A stretch of 64,000 nt of DNA. Source: Aquimarina algicola. GTDB taxonomy: Bacteria; Bacteroidota; Bacteroidia; Flavobacteriales; Flavobacteriaceae. The stretch lies in assembly GCF_006443095.1 (NCBI RefSeq), contig NZ_VFWZ01000002.1, forward strand, positions 124,001 to 188,000, written 5' to 3'. Positions 16,767 to 24,758 of the stretch are shown here, piece after piece. Numbering within the stretch: position 1 is the stretch's first letter; each line of letters begins with the position of its first letter. The notes beneath the pieces were generated by a model. The model was not told the DNA's origin, made no database searches, and worked only from the letters and a program-made list of their open reading frames with translations. The translations under genes were made by a program, and so were the position numbers.

Positions 16767-17294
16767 TTATTCAAATTGGTTCAAGATTTCAAGTGCTTCT
16801 TTCCAATTACCAAAACCAGAGTCTGCATTTATATGTCCCGCATCTCCTATATTTACAAATTCACTCCCCCAGTTATTTGAAAAATACTCTGCCCTATCGA
16901 TTGACACCCAAGGGTCGTTGGAACTTGCTACGACGATAGTCTTAAATTTAATTTCATCTTTGGGGATAGGATCAAATCCTTTGGCCGGAAAAGTATATAG
17001 AGGAGCCTCGAGGTCACTTGGAGCAACGAGCAATGCTCCTTTTATTTGTCTTTGATATACTGTAGCCCATTTTGCAATTGTTGAGCAACCTAAACTATGA
17101 CCTATCAAAACAACTGTTGATAAATCAAACTCTTGAACTTTTTCATCAATTCTTTTTATCCAATCTTCACAATTAGGAGCATCCCACTCGTCTTGTTCTA
17201 TCCTATAGAAATTATTTCCCGATTTTTCGAGGTAAGTTTGCCAATGCTCCTCTCCTGAGTTACCCAAACCAGGAACAATTAAATAATTTATCAT
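16767..17294 (-). CDS. RBBP9/YdeN-family alpha/beta hydrolase
   Basis: The protein has 175 residues from ATG 17294 (MINYLIVPGLGNSGEEHWQT). The longer frame from a TTG at 17345 would translate repeat A1 and is rejected. Motifs: PGxGNSxxxHW at the start, nucleophile Ser in LIGHSLGCST, Asp in SSNDPWVS and His in GDAGHINADSGFG. This is the typical PF06821 serine hydrolase arrangement. The substrate is unknown. It is monocistronic, with repeat A1 directly upstream of its start. Confidence 0.88.
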   Translation of the reverse strand: MINYLIVPGLGNSGEEHWQTYLEKSGNNFYRIEQDEWDAPNCEDWIKRIDEKVQEFDLSTVVLIGHSLGCSTIAKWATVYQRQIKGALLVAPSDLEAPLYTFPAKGFDPIPKDEIKFKTIVVASSNDPWVSIDRAEYFSNNWGSEFVNIGDAGHINADSGFGNWKEALEILNQFE

Positions 17295-17316
17295 TATAGC
17301 TATTTTTTCACTTCTC

Positions 17317-17424
17317 AACAACAATACAGATGCCCTTATATTCAAGTAAATATGTATACAGCATTTACAATTATTTGTTTTTAGTTATGTGTAAAAATAC
17401 AGGAATCATTTGATTAATCGCTTA
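17317..17424. repeat. Intergenic repeat family A, copy 1
   Basis: This is one of seven about 100-base elements that share TTTACAATT, TTTTAGYTATATGTAAAAAT, ACAAGAATCAWTTGATTAAT and an AACAATACACAYGC start. It supplies the last codons and the TGA stop of the gene at 17406 and ends just upstream of the hydrolase start. Confidence 0.8.
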
Positions 17425-18023
17425 GTACTATGAAGACATTTATCATGTTCGGTATGGTTTTTAATTTCTATTGGAATAATATTTTCAAAAGGTTCTTTGT
17501 CGGCTTTAAATTCTAATCGGTCAAATGCAATCACAGATTTACCATTTTCTATTTCCGAATTCACTAAATTTTCTAAAAATCCAATTCCATTAGCATCGAC
17601 TCCATAATAATCCAAAATTATACTATCATTTCTGTCTAATAGTGCTTTTATTATTAAAGCTTTTCTATTGGTAAAACTCAAAAGCCCTAATTTATCTTTT
17701 AAATTAATTCCGATCTCTTCTACAATTTTTTTCGCTCTCAATTTTTCAATTCGCATTTTATGGACTAGGTATTTATTTACAGTCAAAGGACTCATTAATT
17801 CTATAAATGTCTTTTGTTGATAATTTTTTGCCCATGGAAGATTAGGTTCTTGATTTTGAAAACGTTTTATTAATTCTATAGTTAGGTCGAAACCTAATGG
17901 CATGTACTTTTTGTCAAAATTTGGGGTATAAATTCGGATAAGATTACCGCTTTTTAATTCAAACTCAGGTATGGAAATTCCATTTATTTTAAATTCTTGG
18001 TTATGAAAAATAGTATTTGTCAT
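17406..18023 (-). CDS. ABC-ATPase-like protein lacking a Walker A motif
   Basis: The protein has 205 residues. Its layout follows a short ABC ATPase: a FELKSGNLIRIYTPNF strand where the Walker A loop should be (no GxxGxGKS/T), then helices, then LGLLSFTNRKALIIKALLDR (signature-like region), NDSIILDYYGVDANG (Walker B-like, with DYYG in place of DEP) and GKSVIAFDRLEF (switch-like strand without His). This resembles a degenerate ABC ATPase that cannot bind ATP in the usual way; the homology is inferred from pattern only. It is monocistronic, between repeats A1 and A2, and the stop codon lies in A1. Confidence 0.55.
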   Translation of the reverse strand: MTNTIFHNQEFKINGISIPEFELKSGNLIRIYTPNFDKKYMPLGFDLTIELIKRFQNQEPNLPWAKNYQQKTFIELMSPLTVNKYLVHKMRIEKLRAKKIVEEIGINLKDKLGLLSFTNRKALIIKALLDRNDSIILDYYGVDANGIGFLENLVNSEIENGKSVIAFDRLEFKADKEPFENIIPIEIKNHTEHDKCLHSTKRLIK

Positions 18024-18029
18024 AATTGT

Positions 18030-18125
18030 GACTCAATAACACAATACGCGCGCATGTATGTATACAGCATTTACAATTGTTTGTTTTTAGTTATATGTAA
18101 AAATACAAGAATCATTTGATTGCTG
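18030..18125. repeat. Intergenic repeat family A, copy 2
   Basis: This copy is almost identical to A1 in GTATACAGCATTTACAATT and TTATATGTAAAAATACAAGA, but lacks about 15 bases in the first half. It lies upstream of the ABC-like gene start. Confidence 0.78.
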
Positions 18126-18156
18126 TGAATGCGTATATCTTAATTGTTTGTTGTTT

Positions 18157-18570
18157 TTAAATCCAGAATTGCCACCATTTCTTATTTCCTTTTCTATCCA
18201 GTTCTTTAAGTTTCTATTGATGCAGCTCATCATGTGTTTTTTCTATTTGTATTAAATATTCAGTCCAAGAATGAGCTTATATGTTCATATGCTCATCTGA
18301 GCCTTCTAAGTCAAAAATATGGACTTTTTCTTCTCCATTAAGTTTAATGAAATAGTAATGTTCCTCTCCATCTGATCCAATAGAAAAACTTTTGTCTTCT
18401 TTGGTAAATACTCCATTTAAGTTTATTATCCTTTTAGGGTTATTACACAATAAAAATTCAGCTGCCCAAGAATCTTTGGAAAAAAGGTAGTTGAGCATTG
18501 TTGAAACATAAAACTCTGGTAATTTTATTCCAAGTTGCTCCTCTATTATTTTAATACCTTCAGGTTCCAT
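18157..18570 (-). pseudogene. SMI1/KNR4 (SUKH) immunity gene with two in-frame stops
   Basis: From ATG 18570 the frame encodes 97 residues of a SUKH domain (IEEQLGIKLPEFYVSTMLNY; SFSIGSDGEEHYYFIKLNG; KVHIFDLEGSDEH), then a TAA at 18277. Reading on in the same frame gives SWTEYLIQIEKTHDELHQ, a TAG, then KLKELDRKGNKKWWQFWI and a final stop at 18157. That tail (TEY...I..iHdEl...KKWWQFW) is the normal end of flavobacterial SUKH proteins. The gene therefore carries two nonsense mutations; a shortened product may still be made. Confidence 0.72.
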
Positions 18571-18637
18571 TCAAAATTCTGTTTTTTTAGTAATCTTGTC
18601 TCTAGTAATAAAAAGAATTCTCTGAATAGATTTTATC

Positions 18638-18715
18638 AACTACTTTTCAATTTACAATATACTTAATTTAACGAAAAAGCGGTTCAAGTTAGTACTCAAA
18701 CCGCTATTGCTTAAA
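18638..18715. repeat. Repeat family D, copy 2, with terminator hairpin
   Basis: This copy matches 15984-16063. Here AGCGGTT (18678-18684) pairs with AACCGCT (18699-18705), forming a likely terminator 35 bases past the stop of the gene at 18740. Confidence 0.75.
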
Positions 18716-18739
18716 AGACAAATTATTGTAGCATATTAT

Positions 18740-19021
18740 TTACTTTTCTATTTTATTAAAAAGCTTGTACCAAAGGTGACCTGTTACAAAATAAATTAAT
18801 AGGATACACAAAGAACCAAAGTACAATTTGTTAGTAAATATCTCATCTAATCCATATTGATATACGTAAAGTACTATAGAAATGACCAAACATAAAAAGC
18901 CATAAGCAATATTCTGTTTGTTACCAAAACCAAAAACACTAAACATTCGTCCTTTCCATATACCTAAAACTAAATGAGGCATAGCATTCATTAAGGTTAC
19001 TCCTATTATAAAATCTATCAT
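18740..19021 (-). CDS. Small three- to four-helix membrane protein
   Basis: The protein has 93 residues, with hydrophobic segments at about 3-22, 38-57 and 68-86. No known motif is seen beyond LGIWKGRMFSVFGFG between the first two helices. The family is not recognised. It ends before a family D terminator and starts 40 bases from the peroxiredoxin-like gene upstream on the same strand, so it may be its second cistron. Confidence 0.6.
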   Translation of the reverse strand: MIDFIIGVTLMNAMPHLVLGIWKGRMFSVFGFGNKQNIAYGFLCLVISIVLYVYQYGLDEIFTNKLYFGSLCILLIYFVTGHLWYKLFNKIEK

Positions 19022-19060
19022 ACTATTGCTTTAAATTGAATATTGTATTATCAGCTATTT

Positions 19061-19723
19061 TTATTTTGTCTTTATTGTATCTATAATTTCTGAAACCTCA
19101 ACACGGTTTCTATAATCTCCACCTAAAGATTTTGCAAATAAGACGGTTGCATCTTTCTCTATGATAAACACTGCAGGAATTGGCAACTCTCTTGAATCAT
19201 CTGGATAATGAGCATCAAAATCGAACCCTAATTCTGCCATTGTATTAACTGGTTTATCATTATTTATAAAAACAGTTGTATATTTTCTTGCCACGATATT
19301 ACCATTATCGCTTAAGACCTCAAAATTGAGTTCGTTTTTCTCTTTTACATTTAGAGATTCATCAGGTGTTTGTGGTGAGATTGCTACTAGTTCTGCGCCC
19401 AAATCATGTATTTCGTTCAACGACTTTTGATAGTGCGACAACTGTAAATTACAATAAGGACACCAAGTACCTCTATAAAAAGTAAGGATAACTCTTTTGT
19501 CTTTTAGCAAATCTGAAAGTCTTATAGTTTTGCCTGTTGCATTAGAGAGTGAAAAGTCTGGTGCTTTGTCTCCTACTTGCAATTTCAAGATCGATTTATG
19601 ATGATTATGTAGATGTTTTGCATCATTGTCAAATACTTCGAGTGCTTCTTTGGGAAGCATAGTTCCTAAATTCTCTCGTAAATCTTTTAAGTTTTCTTGA
19701 TAGGATTTTTTTTCTGTGATCAT
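19061..19723 (-). CDS. Peroxiredoxin-like (AhpC/TSA) family protein
   Basis: The protein has 220 residues and is cytosolic. The thioredoxin fold begins at VGDKAPDFSLSNATGKTIRL, and the active site is FYRGTWCPYCNLQL (CxxC rather than a lone peroxidatic Cys). This subgroup has an N-terminal helical extension as seen here. It probably reduces peroxides or disulfides. A Crp/Fnr-type regulator gene lies directly upstream on the same strand (100 bases) and is the likely local regulator. Confidence 0.88.
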   Translation of the reverse strand: MITEKKSYQENLKDLRENLGTMLPKEALEVFDNDAKHLHNHHKSILKLQVGDKAPDFSLSNATGKTIRLSDLLKDKRVILTFYRGTWCPYCNLQLSHYQKSLNEIHDLGAELVAISPQTPDESLNVKEKNELNFEVLSDNGNIVARKYTTVFINNDKPVNTMAELGFDFDAHYPDDSRELPIPAVFIIEKDATVLFAKSLGGDYRNRVEVSEIIDTIKTK

Positions 19724-19822
19724 TTTACCTTGTTTTAATTGAAGTCAAAATCGACAATACAAAGGTGTGACGATGTTACAACTTTAAAAATGAACTGGAT
19801 TAGGAAATTATCTTGAAATAGA

Positions 19823-20416
19823 TTAAGATTTTGTGGATAATCGCTTCCGTATTTTGCTCAAAAATTCGGGTGACATCCCTAGGTATGAAGCTAAAGCATA
19901 TTGAGGTACACGTTGAACAATTGAAGGGTAAAGGTTTAGAAAATCCAAATAACGTTCTTCTGCAGATTTATCCAGGTTAGACAATATTCGTCTTTGTGAA
20001 AATGCAAATGATTTTTGGGCAACTAACCTAAAGAATCGTTCAAATTTTGGGTTCTCACTGCATAATTTTTCGACATCATCATATGATATCTGTTGTACTA
20101 TCGAATCTTCGATTGCCTCAACAAATAATAAAGCTGGTGTTTGACTTATGTAACTATTAAAATCGCTTATAAACCAATCATCAATAGCAAATTGAATTGT
20201 ATGCTCAATCCCTTCATTATTCACAAAATAACTACGAAATACACCTTTAAGGACATAGGTTTGATGTGTACATATAAAATTTGGTTGAACTATGAATTGT
20301 CTACGTTTTATGTTCGAGGTTCTTACAATTGATATAAATTGATTTTCATCCTCCTTATTCAAGGGGACATATCTTTTGATATTATCTAATATGTTTTTGT
20401 AATCTCTCAAGTTCAT
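19823..20416 (-). CDS. Crp/Fnr-family transcriptional regulator
   Basis: The protein has 197 residues from ATG 20416; a TTG at 20431 is rejected. The cyclic-nucleotide-binding-like barrel spans about 20-120 (RRQFIVQPNFICTHQTYVLKG; VLKGVFRSYFVN). The C-terminal HTH is QYALASYLGMSPEFLSKIRK, of the type common in flavobacterial Crp proteins. No Fe-S cysteine cluster is seen, so it is not an O2-sensing Fnr. It is adjacent to the peroxiredoxin-like gene. Confidence 0.87.
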   Translation of the reverse strand: MNLRDYKNILDNIKRYVPLNKEDENQFISIVRTSNIKRRQFIVQPNFICTHQTYVLKGVFRSYFVNNEGIEHTIQFAIDDWFISDFNSYISQTPALLFVEAIEDSIVQQISYDDVEKLCSENPKFERFFRLVAQKSFAFSQRRILSNLDKSAEERYLDFLNLYPSIVQRVPQYALASYLGMSPEFLSKIRKRLSTKS

Positions 20417-20548
20417 TTTAATGTTCAACAACGATAAGTGTAAAATTAGTCTTTAATGCATTTATAAAACACCTTATTGTGCTTAGTATTTTTTGTTACA
20501 ATTATGATTCCTGTTGGACCAATTCATTTTAGTCAAATTAAAATCTTC

Positions 20549-20749
20549 TCAGTTTTCTAAATACTTAATTAATGTATCAACATCCTCTTGATGGCCATCA
20601 GTCCAATTTGGTTGAGTAAACATGCCATCAATACTGTAAAATCTAACTGCTTTAACATATATAAAGAATGTAGCAATATACTTGCTATTATTATCAAAAG
20701 TTACAATTACATCAGAGTTGTCATTTAATTCTTCAGCTCCTCCAATCAT
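20549..20749 (-). CDS. Short hypothetical protein, possibly a gene fragment
   Basis: A 66-residue frame from ATG 20749 (MIGGAEELNDNSDVIVTFDN). The frame is open a few codons further upstream (IESKDKGT) without a start, which hints at 5' truncation. Beta strands with aromatic residues (YIATFFIYVKAVRFYSIDGM) look like part of a small immunity-type domain. The family is not recognised. Confidence 0.45.
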   Translation of the reverse strand: MIGGAEELNDNSDVIVTFDNNSKYIATFFIYVKAVRFYSIDGMFTQPNWTDGHQEDVDTLIKYLEN

Positions 20750-20942
20750 TGTTCCTTTGTCCTTACTCTCAATCTATATTTATTGGTATCTGCACTGATC
20801 ATACATAACGTTGTGTTTATAATTTCGTTGCATTCATGAACACTAAATTTAGCAAATAAAAGCTGAATAGAAAATCTGAGAGAATTTTGATAAGTAAGCG
20901 AGAACTAGCAATGAATTCTACGCGCTGTTGCACTAGCTTTTT

Positions 20943-21605
20943 TTATCTTTCTGTTGTTTTAAATTCTTTTTCTATTAATTTTCTTAATTCTAAAATTGAA
21001 ATTCCGTTCTCAACGTTTTTGTCCATTTCTAAATGATAAAAATCTATGTACCCGACTTTGGTGATTGTATTATATTCTCCAAGAATGTGGTCAAGATAAA
21101 GAAATGATAATGCTTGATGTTTTTTAACATCTGAATTCATATTTCTAATATAAACTTGAATATTTACTTTTCCTTGTTCTTTATCTAATCTAGGAATAAT
21201 TTTAATATCTGAACTTGGATATTCAATTCCGTCATAATTCAGTTTGGTTTCGTCTGATGCTTGTCTAAATTTTTTGATTATCCAATTATCTAACTTAGGT
21301 TTTGAATCATATAATTTTTCTGTAGGTAAAATACCTTCTGACATTCCATCTGGTGTAATTATTAGAACAACTTCATTTTTTTCGGTCAAAGTCATTTCGG
21401 GAAAAAGAACAGAATTATATTTTTTCATTTCACTAGTCAGTTGATTATAAATGGTATAATCTTCGTGGTTAGAATTAATGAAATTTTCTAGTTCGACTTT
21501 ATTTTCAGAAACCCAATTCCAAAATTTTTCTTCTTTTGTTTTTGTTTCAGATTTACATCCAACCAATAATACAGTTGAAAATAAAAATAATAATGTTTTG
21601 TTCAT
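20943..21605 (-). CDS. Lipoprotein of unknown function, 220 aa
   Basis: A lipoprotein signal (MNKTLLFLFSTVLLVGC, lipobox LVGC at 14-17) is followed by a soluble domain beginning EEKFWNWVSENKVELENFIN. Several strands occur in the middle (NEVVLIITPDGMSEGILP; DIKIIPRLD; KVNIQVYIRN). This arrangement resembles proteins found near toxin loci, but I assign no family. It is monocistronic, with an inverted-repeat element (21649-21753) upstream. Confidence 0.62.
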   Translation of the reverse strand: MNKTLLFLFSTVLLVGCKSETKTKEEKFWNWVSENKVELENFINSNHEDYTIYNQLTSEMKKYNSVLFPEMTLTEKNEVVLIITPDGMSEGILPTEKLYDSKPKLDNWIIKKFRQASDETKLNYDGIEYPSSDIKIIPRLDKEQGKVNIQVYIRNMNSDVKKHQALSFLYLDHILGEYNTITKVGYIDFYHLEMDKNVENGISILELRKLIEKEFKTTER

Positions 21606-21648
21606 TTTTTATTGGAATTTGTTTTTCTAGCTTGTTGTTAACTTTTAT

Positions 21649-21753
21649 CGTGTATAGCTTTCGCCACTATTCAGGAGGTATCGTTTATACGAAATTTGTT
21701 TTAATTAAAGGTAAATAAATTTTGTGTAAAAGTTTAGGCATTAACTATACACG
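21649..21753. repeat. Imperfect inverted repeat between two lipoprotein/secreted-protein genes
   Basis: The arms CGTGTATAG (21649-21657) and CTATACACG (21745-21753) are perfect over 9 bp, spaced 87 bases, and followed by TTGTTGG. This TATACACGTTGTTGG word resembles palindrome ends between accessory genes in flavobacteria. There is no T-run, so it is not an ordinary terminator. Confidence 0.55.
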
Positions 21754-21767
21754 TTGTTGGTAATAGT

Positions 21768-23453
21768 TTATTCTTTATTAATCAATTCTAAAGTGTACTT
21801 CAAAGTAGTATCTATGCCATTTAACCAATCTTCAATGGTTCTTACACTATAATGATGTGGTTGCACACCCCTTTCCTGTGAAATAGAATCGACATCATTT
21901 ATATGTGTAAATCTTCCTACCAAATAAAAAACGTTTGTATTTTTAAGACAAAACATTTGTTGACCACCAGTATAAAAAATCCCTCCATTAGATTCTTCTC
22001 CTATTAAAGTGCCCAAGTTATGATGTTTTGCTAAAGCAAGTAATTGTCCAGTAGTAGAACCTGATCGACCGTCAGTTAAAAAATAAACATTACCCTTATA
22101 CGTAGTTTTAAATGGTTTTAAAGGTTGTAATTTACTGTCATTTAGTGGAGCTACTTTAAAATAAGTAAAAGGTGTTTTTACTAAATATTGTAAAACATGT
22201 GCTGCTCCCCAAGAATTTCCCCCGCCATTCCCTCGAACATCAATAATTAAATTTTTTGGCATTTTTTTATTTATTTCCTCGAAACTATCATCGATAAACT
22301 TTTGAAGAATATGAAATTTATTACCATAAAAGTCCCAATGATTTATTGTCAAAAGCGCTATGTTTTCATTAATAAAATTGAAACAAAAAGCGTCTTTGCA
22401 AGTACGTAAACTCTTAAATTGAAATGTATACTCATCCAGCATTTTTAAAAAAATAGGTTCTTGTCGCCCTTTAATTATTACTTCATATTCTTTTGGAAAT
22501 CCTAACGAATAGGGCACCATTGCTGTCGCTCGTCCATTAAACAAATGTCGTTTTGCAGGGTTTTCAACCTTGCCCTGTGATGAAGTGTGCTTAAAAATAT
22601 CTTCTATAATTTCGAAACTACTTTTTCCGTTGATTGAAAATATTTCTATACCCACTTTTACTTGGTTTTTATTTATCAATGGGTCTATCACATAAAGCCT
22701 ATTATCAATGTACGATAATTCCATTGGGAAACGCAAGGTATCTGGTAACATTTCACTCTCTTGTTGAAAATACATAGGAATTGCACTGTGTCCACAATTT
22801 ATATTGGCTACCAATTCGCTACAATGCCAAATAAACTCTGCATAAGTGGTTTTATCTGTAATGAGGTCTTTTTTATCTTCTACTACTTTCCAAAACTCTT
22901 CTTTTGAGATAGATTTATACGGATGAGGATTAACTGTGGTTAAGCTATGTGCTAATTCATATAAATCATCTAAATACTGTTGCTTGGTATATATTTTATA
23001 AAACTTATTCTTGTCTCTATTCTCAAACTTTATTTTTGTTATAAACCGTTCGGCATTGGTGTTTTTTGGATTCAAATCGAGAGATTTTTGGTAATTAATA
23101 ACGGCTTTTTCATAATTCTCATTCATGTAATATGCTTCACCTAAACTGTCATAACCATTAAAATCATTAGGAAATTCGAATACCAATAATTGAAAGATCT
23201 TTATGGCATCATCAACTCTACCATCATTCATGAGTTGATATCCTAGGTTGTTGAGCTCATTTTTATCATTAAAATTGTATTGTTTACTATTGTCTTTTTT
23301 AAGAATTTTATAATGACGAATAGCCTTGTCAATATTATTATACGCATAAGAAATCAATGTCTCTTTAATAGACTTTTGAGATTGAATTTGTGCATTGGAA
23401 ATACTCGCAAAAAATAAGATTGAATTAAGGATTATAAATTGTTTAAACATCAT
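21768..23453 (-). CDS. Exported S41-family (C-terminal-processing) peptidase with TPR
   Basis: The protein has about 561 residues from the ATG pair at 23453/23450; a TTG at 23471 is rejected. The signal peptide is MFKQFIILNSILFFASISNA. TPR helices span about 30-150 (AIKIFQLLVFEFPNDFNGYD; SLGEAYYMNENYEKAV). The peptidase domain follows: IIDVRGNGGGNSWGAAHVLQ (substrate-binding strand) and FLTDGRSGSTTGQLLALAKH with the catalytic Ser near 465. Then comes LIGEESNGGIFYTGG. No PDZ is obvious. It is probably a periplasmic peptidase, or a binding protein if the general base is missing. An AraC-type regulator gene is upstream. Confidence 0.83.
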   Translation of the reverse strand: MMFKQFIILNSILFFASISNAQIQSQKSIKETLISYAYNNIDKAIRHYKILKKDNSKQYNFNDKNELNNLGYQLMNDGRVDDAIKIFQLLVFEFPNDFNGYDSLGEAYYMNENYEKAVINYQKSLDLNPKNTNAERFITKIKFENRDKNKFYKIYTKQQYLDDLYELAHSLTTVNPHPYKSISKEEFWKVVEDKKDLITDKTTYAEFIWHCSELVANINCGHSAIPMYFQQESEMLPDTLRFPMELSYIDNRLYVIDPLINKNQVKVGIEIFSINGKSSFEIIEDIFKHTSSQGKVENPAKRHLFNGRATAMVPYSLGFPKEYEVIIKGRQEPIFLKMLDEYTFQFKSLRTCKDAFCFNFINENIALLTINHWDFYGNKFHILQKFIDDSFEEINKKMPKNLIIDVRGNGGGNSWGAAHVLQYLVKTPFTYFKVAPLNDSKLQPLKPFKTTYKGNVYFLTDGRSGSTTGQLLALAKHHNLGTLIGEESNGGIFYTGGQQMFCLKNTNVFYLVGRFTHINDVDSISQERGVQPHHYSVRTIEDWLNGIDTTLKYTLELINKE

Positions 23454-23540
23454 TTTGTAATTTTTCGACAATTATAAAATGTATTAAATGAAATAATTTA
23501 TAATTAAACACCAAATATGTGTTGAATTATAAAAGAGAAC

Positions 23541-24560
23541 TTATAAACTTGCTTTGTATTTAGCAGGTGTAGTGCCTGTATGATTTTTAAATGCTTTGTA
23601 AAATGCTGATTTTGAATTAAAACCTGATTTTTGGCCAATTGCTTCTATAGTAAATTTATTTTCCGTTACTATTAGGTGTTTTGCTTCTTCAATTCGGTGT
23701 TCGTTTATAAAATCGTTAAAACTTCTGCCTAAATTATCATTAAGTAATTTAGATAATTCGTGTACAGATAATTCTAACTTTTCGGCAACATCTACAATTT
23801 TTAAGCTCGTATTTGTATAGAGTTTTTCGGTCTGCATCAATCCATCTAATTGTTTTCTTATCTTATTGAATTCAATAGATTGCGACACTGTTTTTTTTAT
23901 TTTGTTTTTGATAAAAATTTTGTCCATTATCTTTTTGTTAAAAAGAAAAAACAAGAATAGTGTATAAAAGAAAACAGAAAAGATGATAGAACCACTTATA
24001 AAATAATCAAAATCGATAAGTGCAAAACTTGCCCAAATAATCAGATTTACACTAATAAAAGTAATAAACCACTTATATTGAATAAGATTTTTTTTAGGAT
24101 ATAACACCATTAATCCAGAAAGAATAATATAAATCAACAATTGAACGTTGATTATAGGTAAGATGATTTCTTTATTGAGTTGTACATTTTCTTTAAATGG
24201 TACAAAAATCATTAATGCAATAACAAGTAAACACCAAAATACAATATGGTATTTCCAGTTTTTTGCCCAAAAAGATTTTGGTTTTGATACACTAATTAAG
24301 TAGCTAAACAATAGAGGTCCGATAAGAAAAAAAAATGAAGGACCAGTATTAATATACCAAATAGAATCTGCTGTAGAGAATGCATAAAATATAGATTTTA
24401 AAACTCTAAAACTTAGTACAAAAAGGAATAATCCAAAAAGACGATTACTTTGTTTATTGTATGATTTACTAATTAAAAAATAAAGGGAAACAATTAAGCT
24501 GTTAATAAATCCAATTGCCCCAAGAGAGAATAATATTTGTGGTAAATAATTCACAAACAC
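23541..24560 (-). CDS. Membrane-bound AraC-family regulator
   Basis: The protein has 339 residues, with six to seven hydrophobic helices in 1-210 and a C-terminal AraC HTH (VDVAEKLELSVHELSKLLND; TIEAIGQKSGFNSKSAFYKA). This architecture is common in flavobacteria and probably senses a signal at the membrane. No ATG is available at the 5' end; GTG 24560 or GTG 24554 is the start, and an upstream in-frame stop closes the frame. It lies 70 bases upstream of the S41 peptidase gene on the same strand and may control it. Confidence 0.82.
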   Translation of the reverse strand: MFVNYLPQILFSLGAIGFINSLIVSLYFLISKSYNKQSNRLFGLFLFVLSFRVLKSIFYAFSTADSIWYINTGPSFFFLIGPLLFSYLISVSKPKSFWAKNWKYHIVFWCLLVIALMIFVPFKENVQLNKEIILPIINVQLLIYIILSGLMVLYPKKNLIQYKWFITFISVNLIIWASFALIDFDYFISGSIIFSVFFYTLFLFFLFNKKIMDKIFIKNKIKKTVSQSIEFNKIRKQLDGLMQTEKLYTNTSLKIVDVAEKLELSVHELSKLLNDNLGRSFNDFINEHRIEEAKHLIVTENKFTIEAIGQKSGFNSKSAFYKAFKNHTGTTPAKYKASL

Positions 24561-24600
24561 AAAGGTAAGCTTTCTTTTAGTTCATCGTCAAAATTACTGC

Positions 24601-24710
24601 CGACACCAATACACACGTACCTAAATCCAAATCAACATGTGTGCAAATTTACAATTATTCAATTTTAGCTATATGTAAAAATACAAGAATCATTTGAGTA
24701 ATTATTTAGG
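24601..24710. repeat. Intergenic repeat family A, copy 3
   Basis: It shares ATACACACGTACCTAAATCC, AAATTTACAATT and TTTTAGCTATATGTAAAAAT with the other copies. GCACACAT and ACGTGTGT can pair around a 20-base centre. It lies directly upstream of the membrane AraC gene. Confidence 0.8.
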
Positions 24711-24758
24711 TACAATAGGCTGTACATTTTGTACCTCATTGATTTATTGATCAAATTA

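Noticed and set aside
19823..20416. This Crp-type protein as the regulator of the sulfur regulon
   Set aside because: It lies 36 kb away beside a peroxiredoxin-like gene, and no GTAAC-N4-GTTAC palindrome was noticed near it; the regulator at 56338 is the simpler choice.
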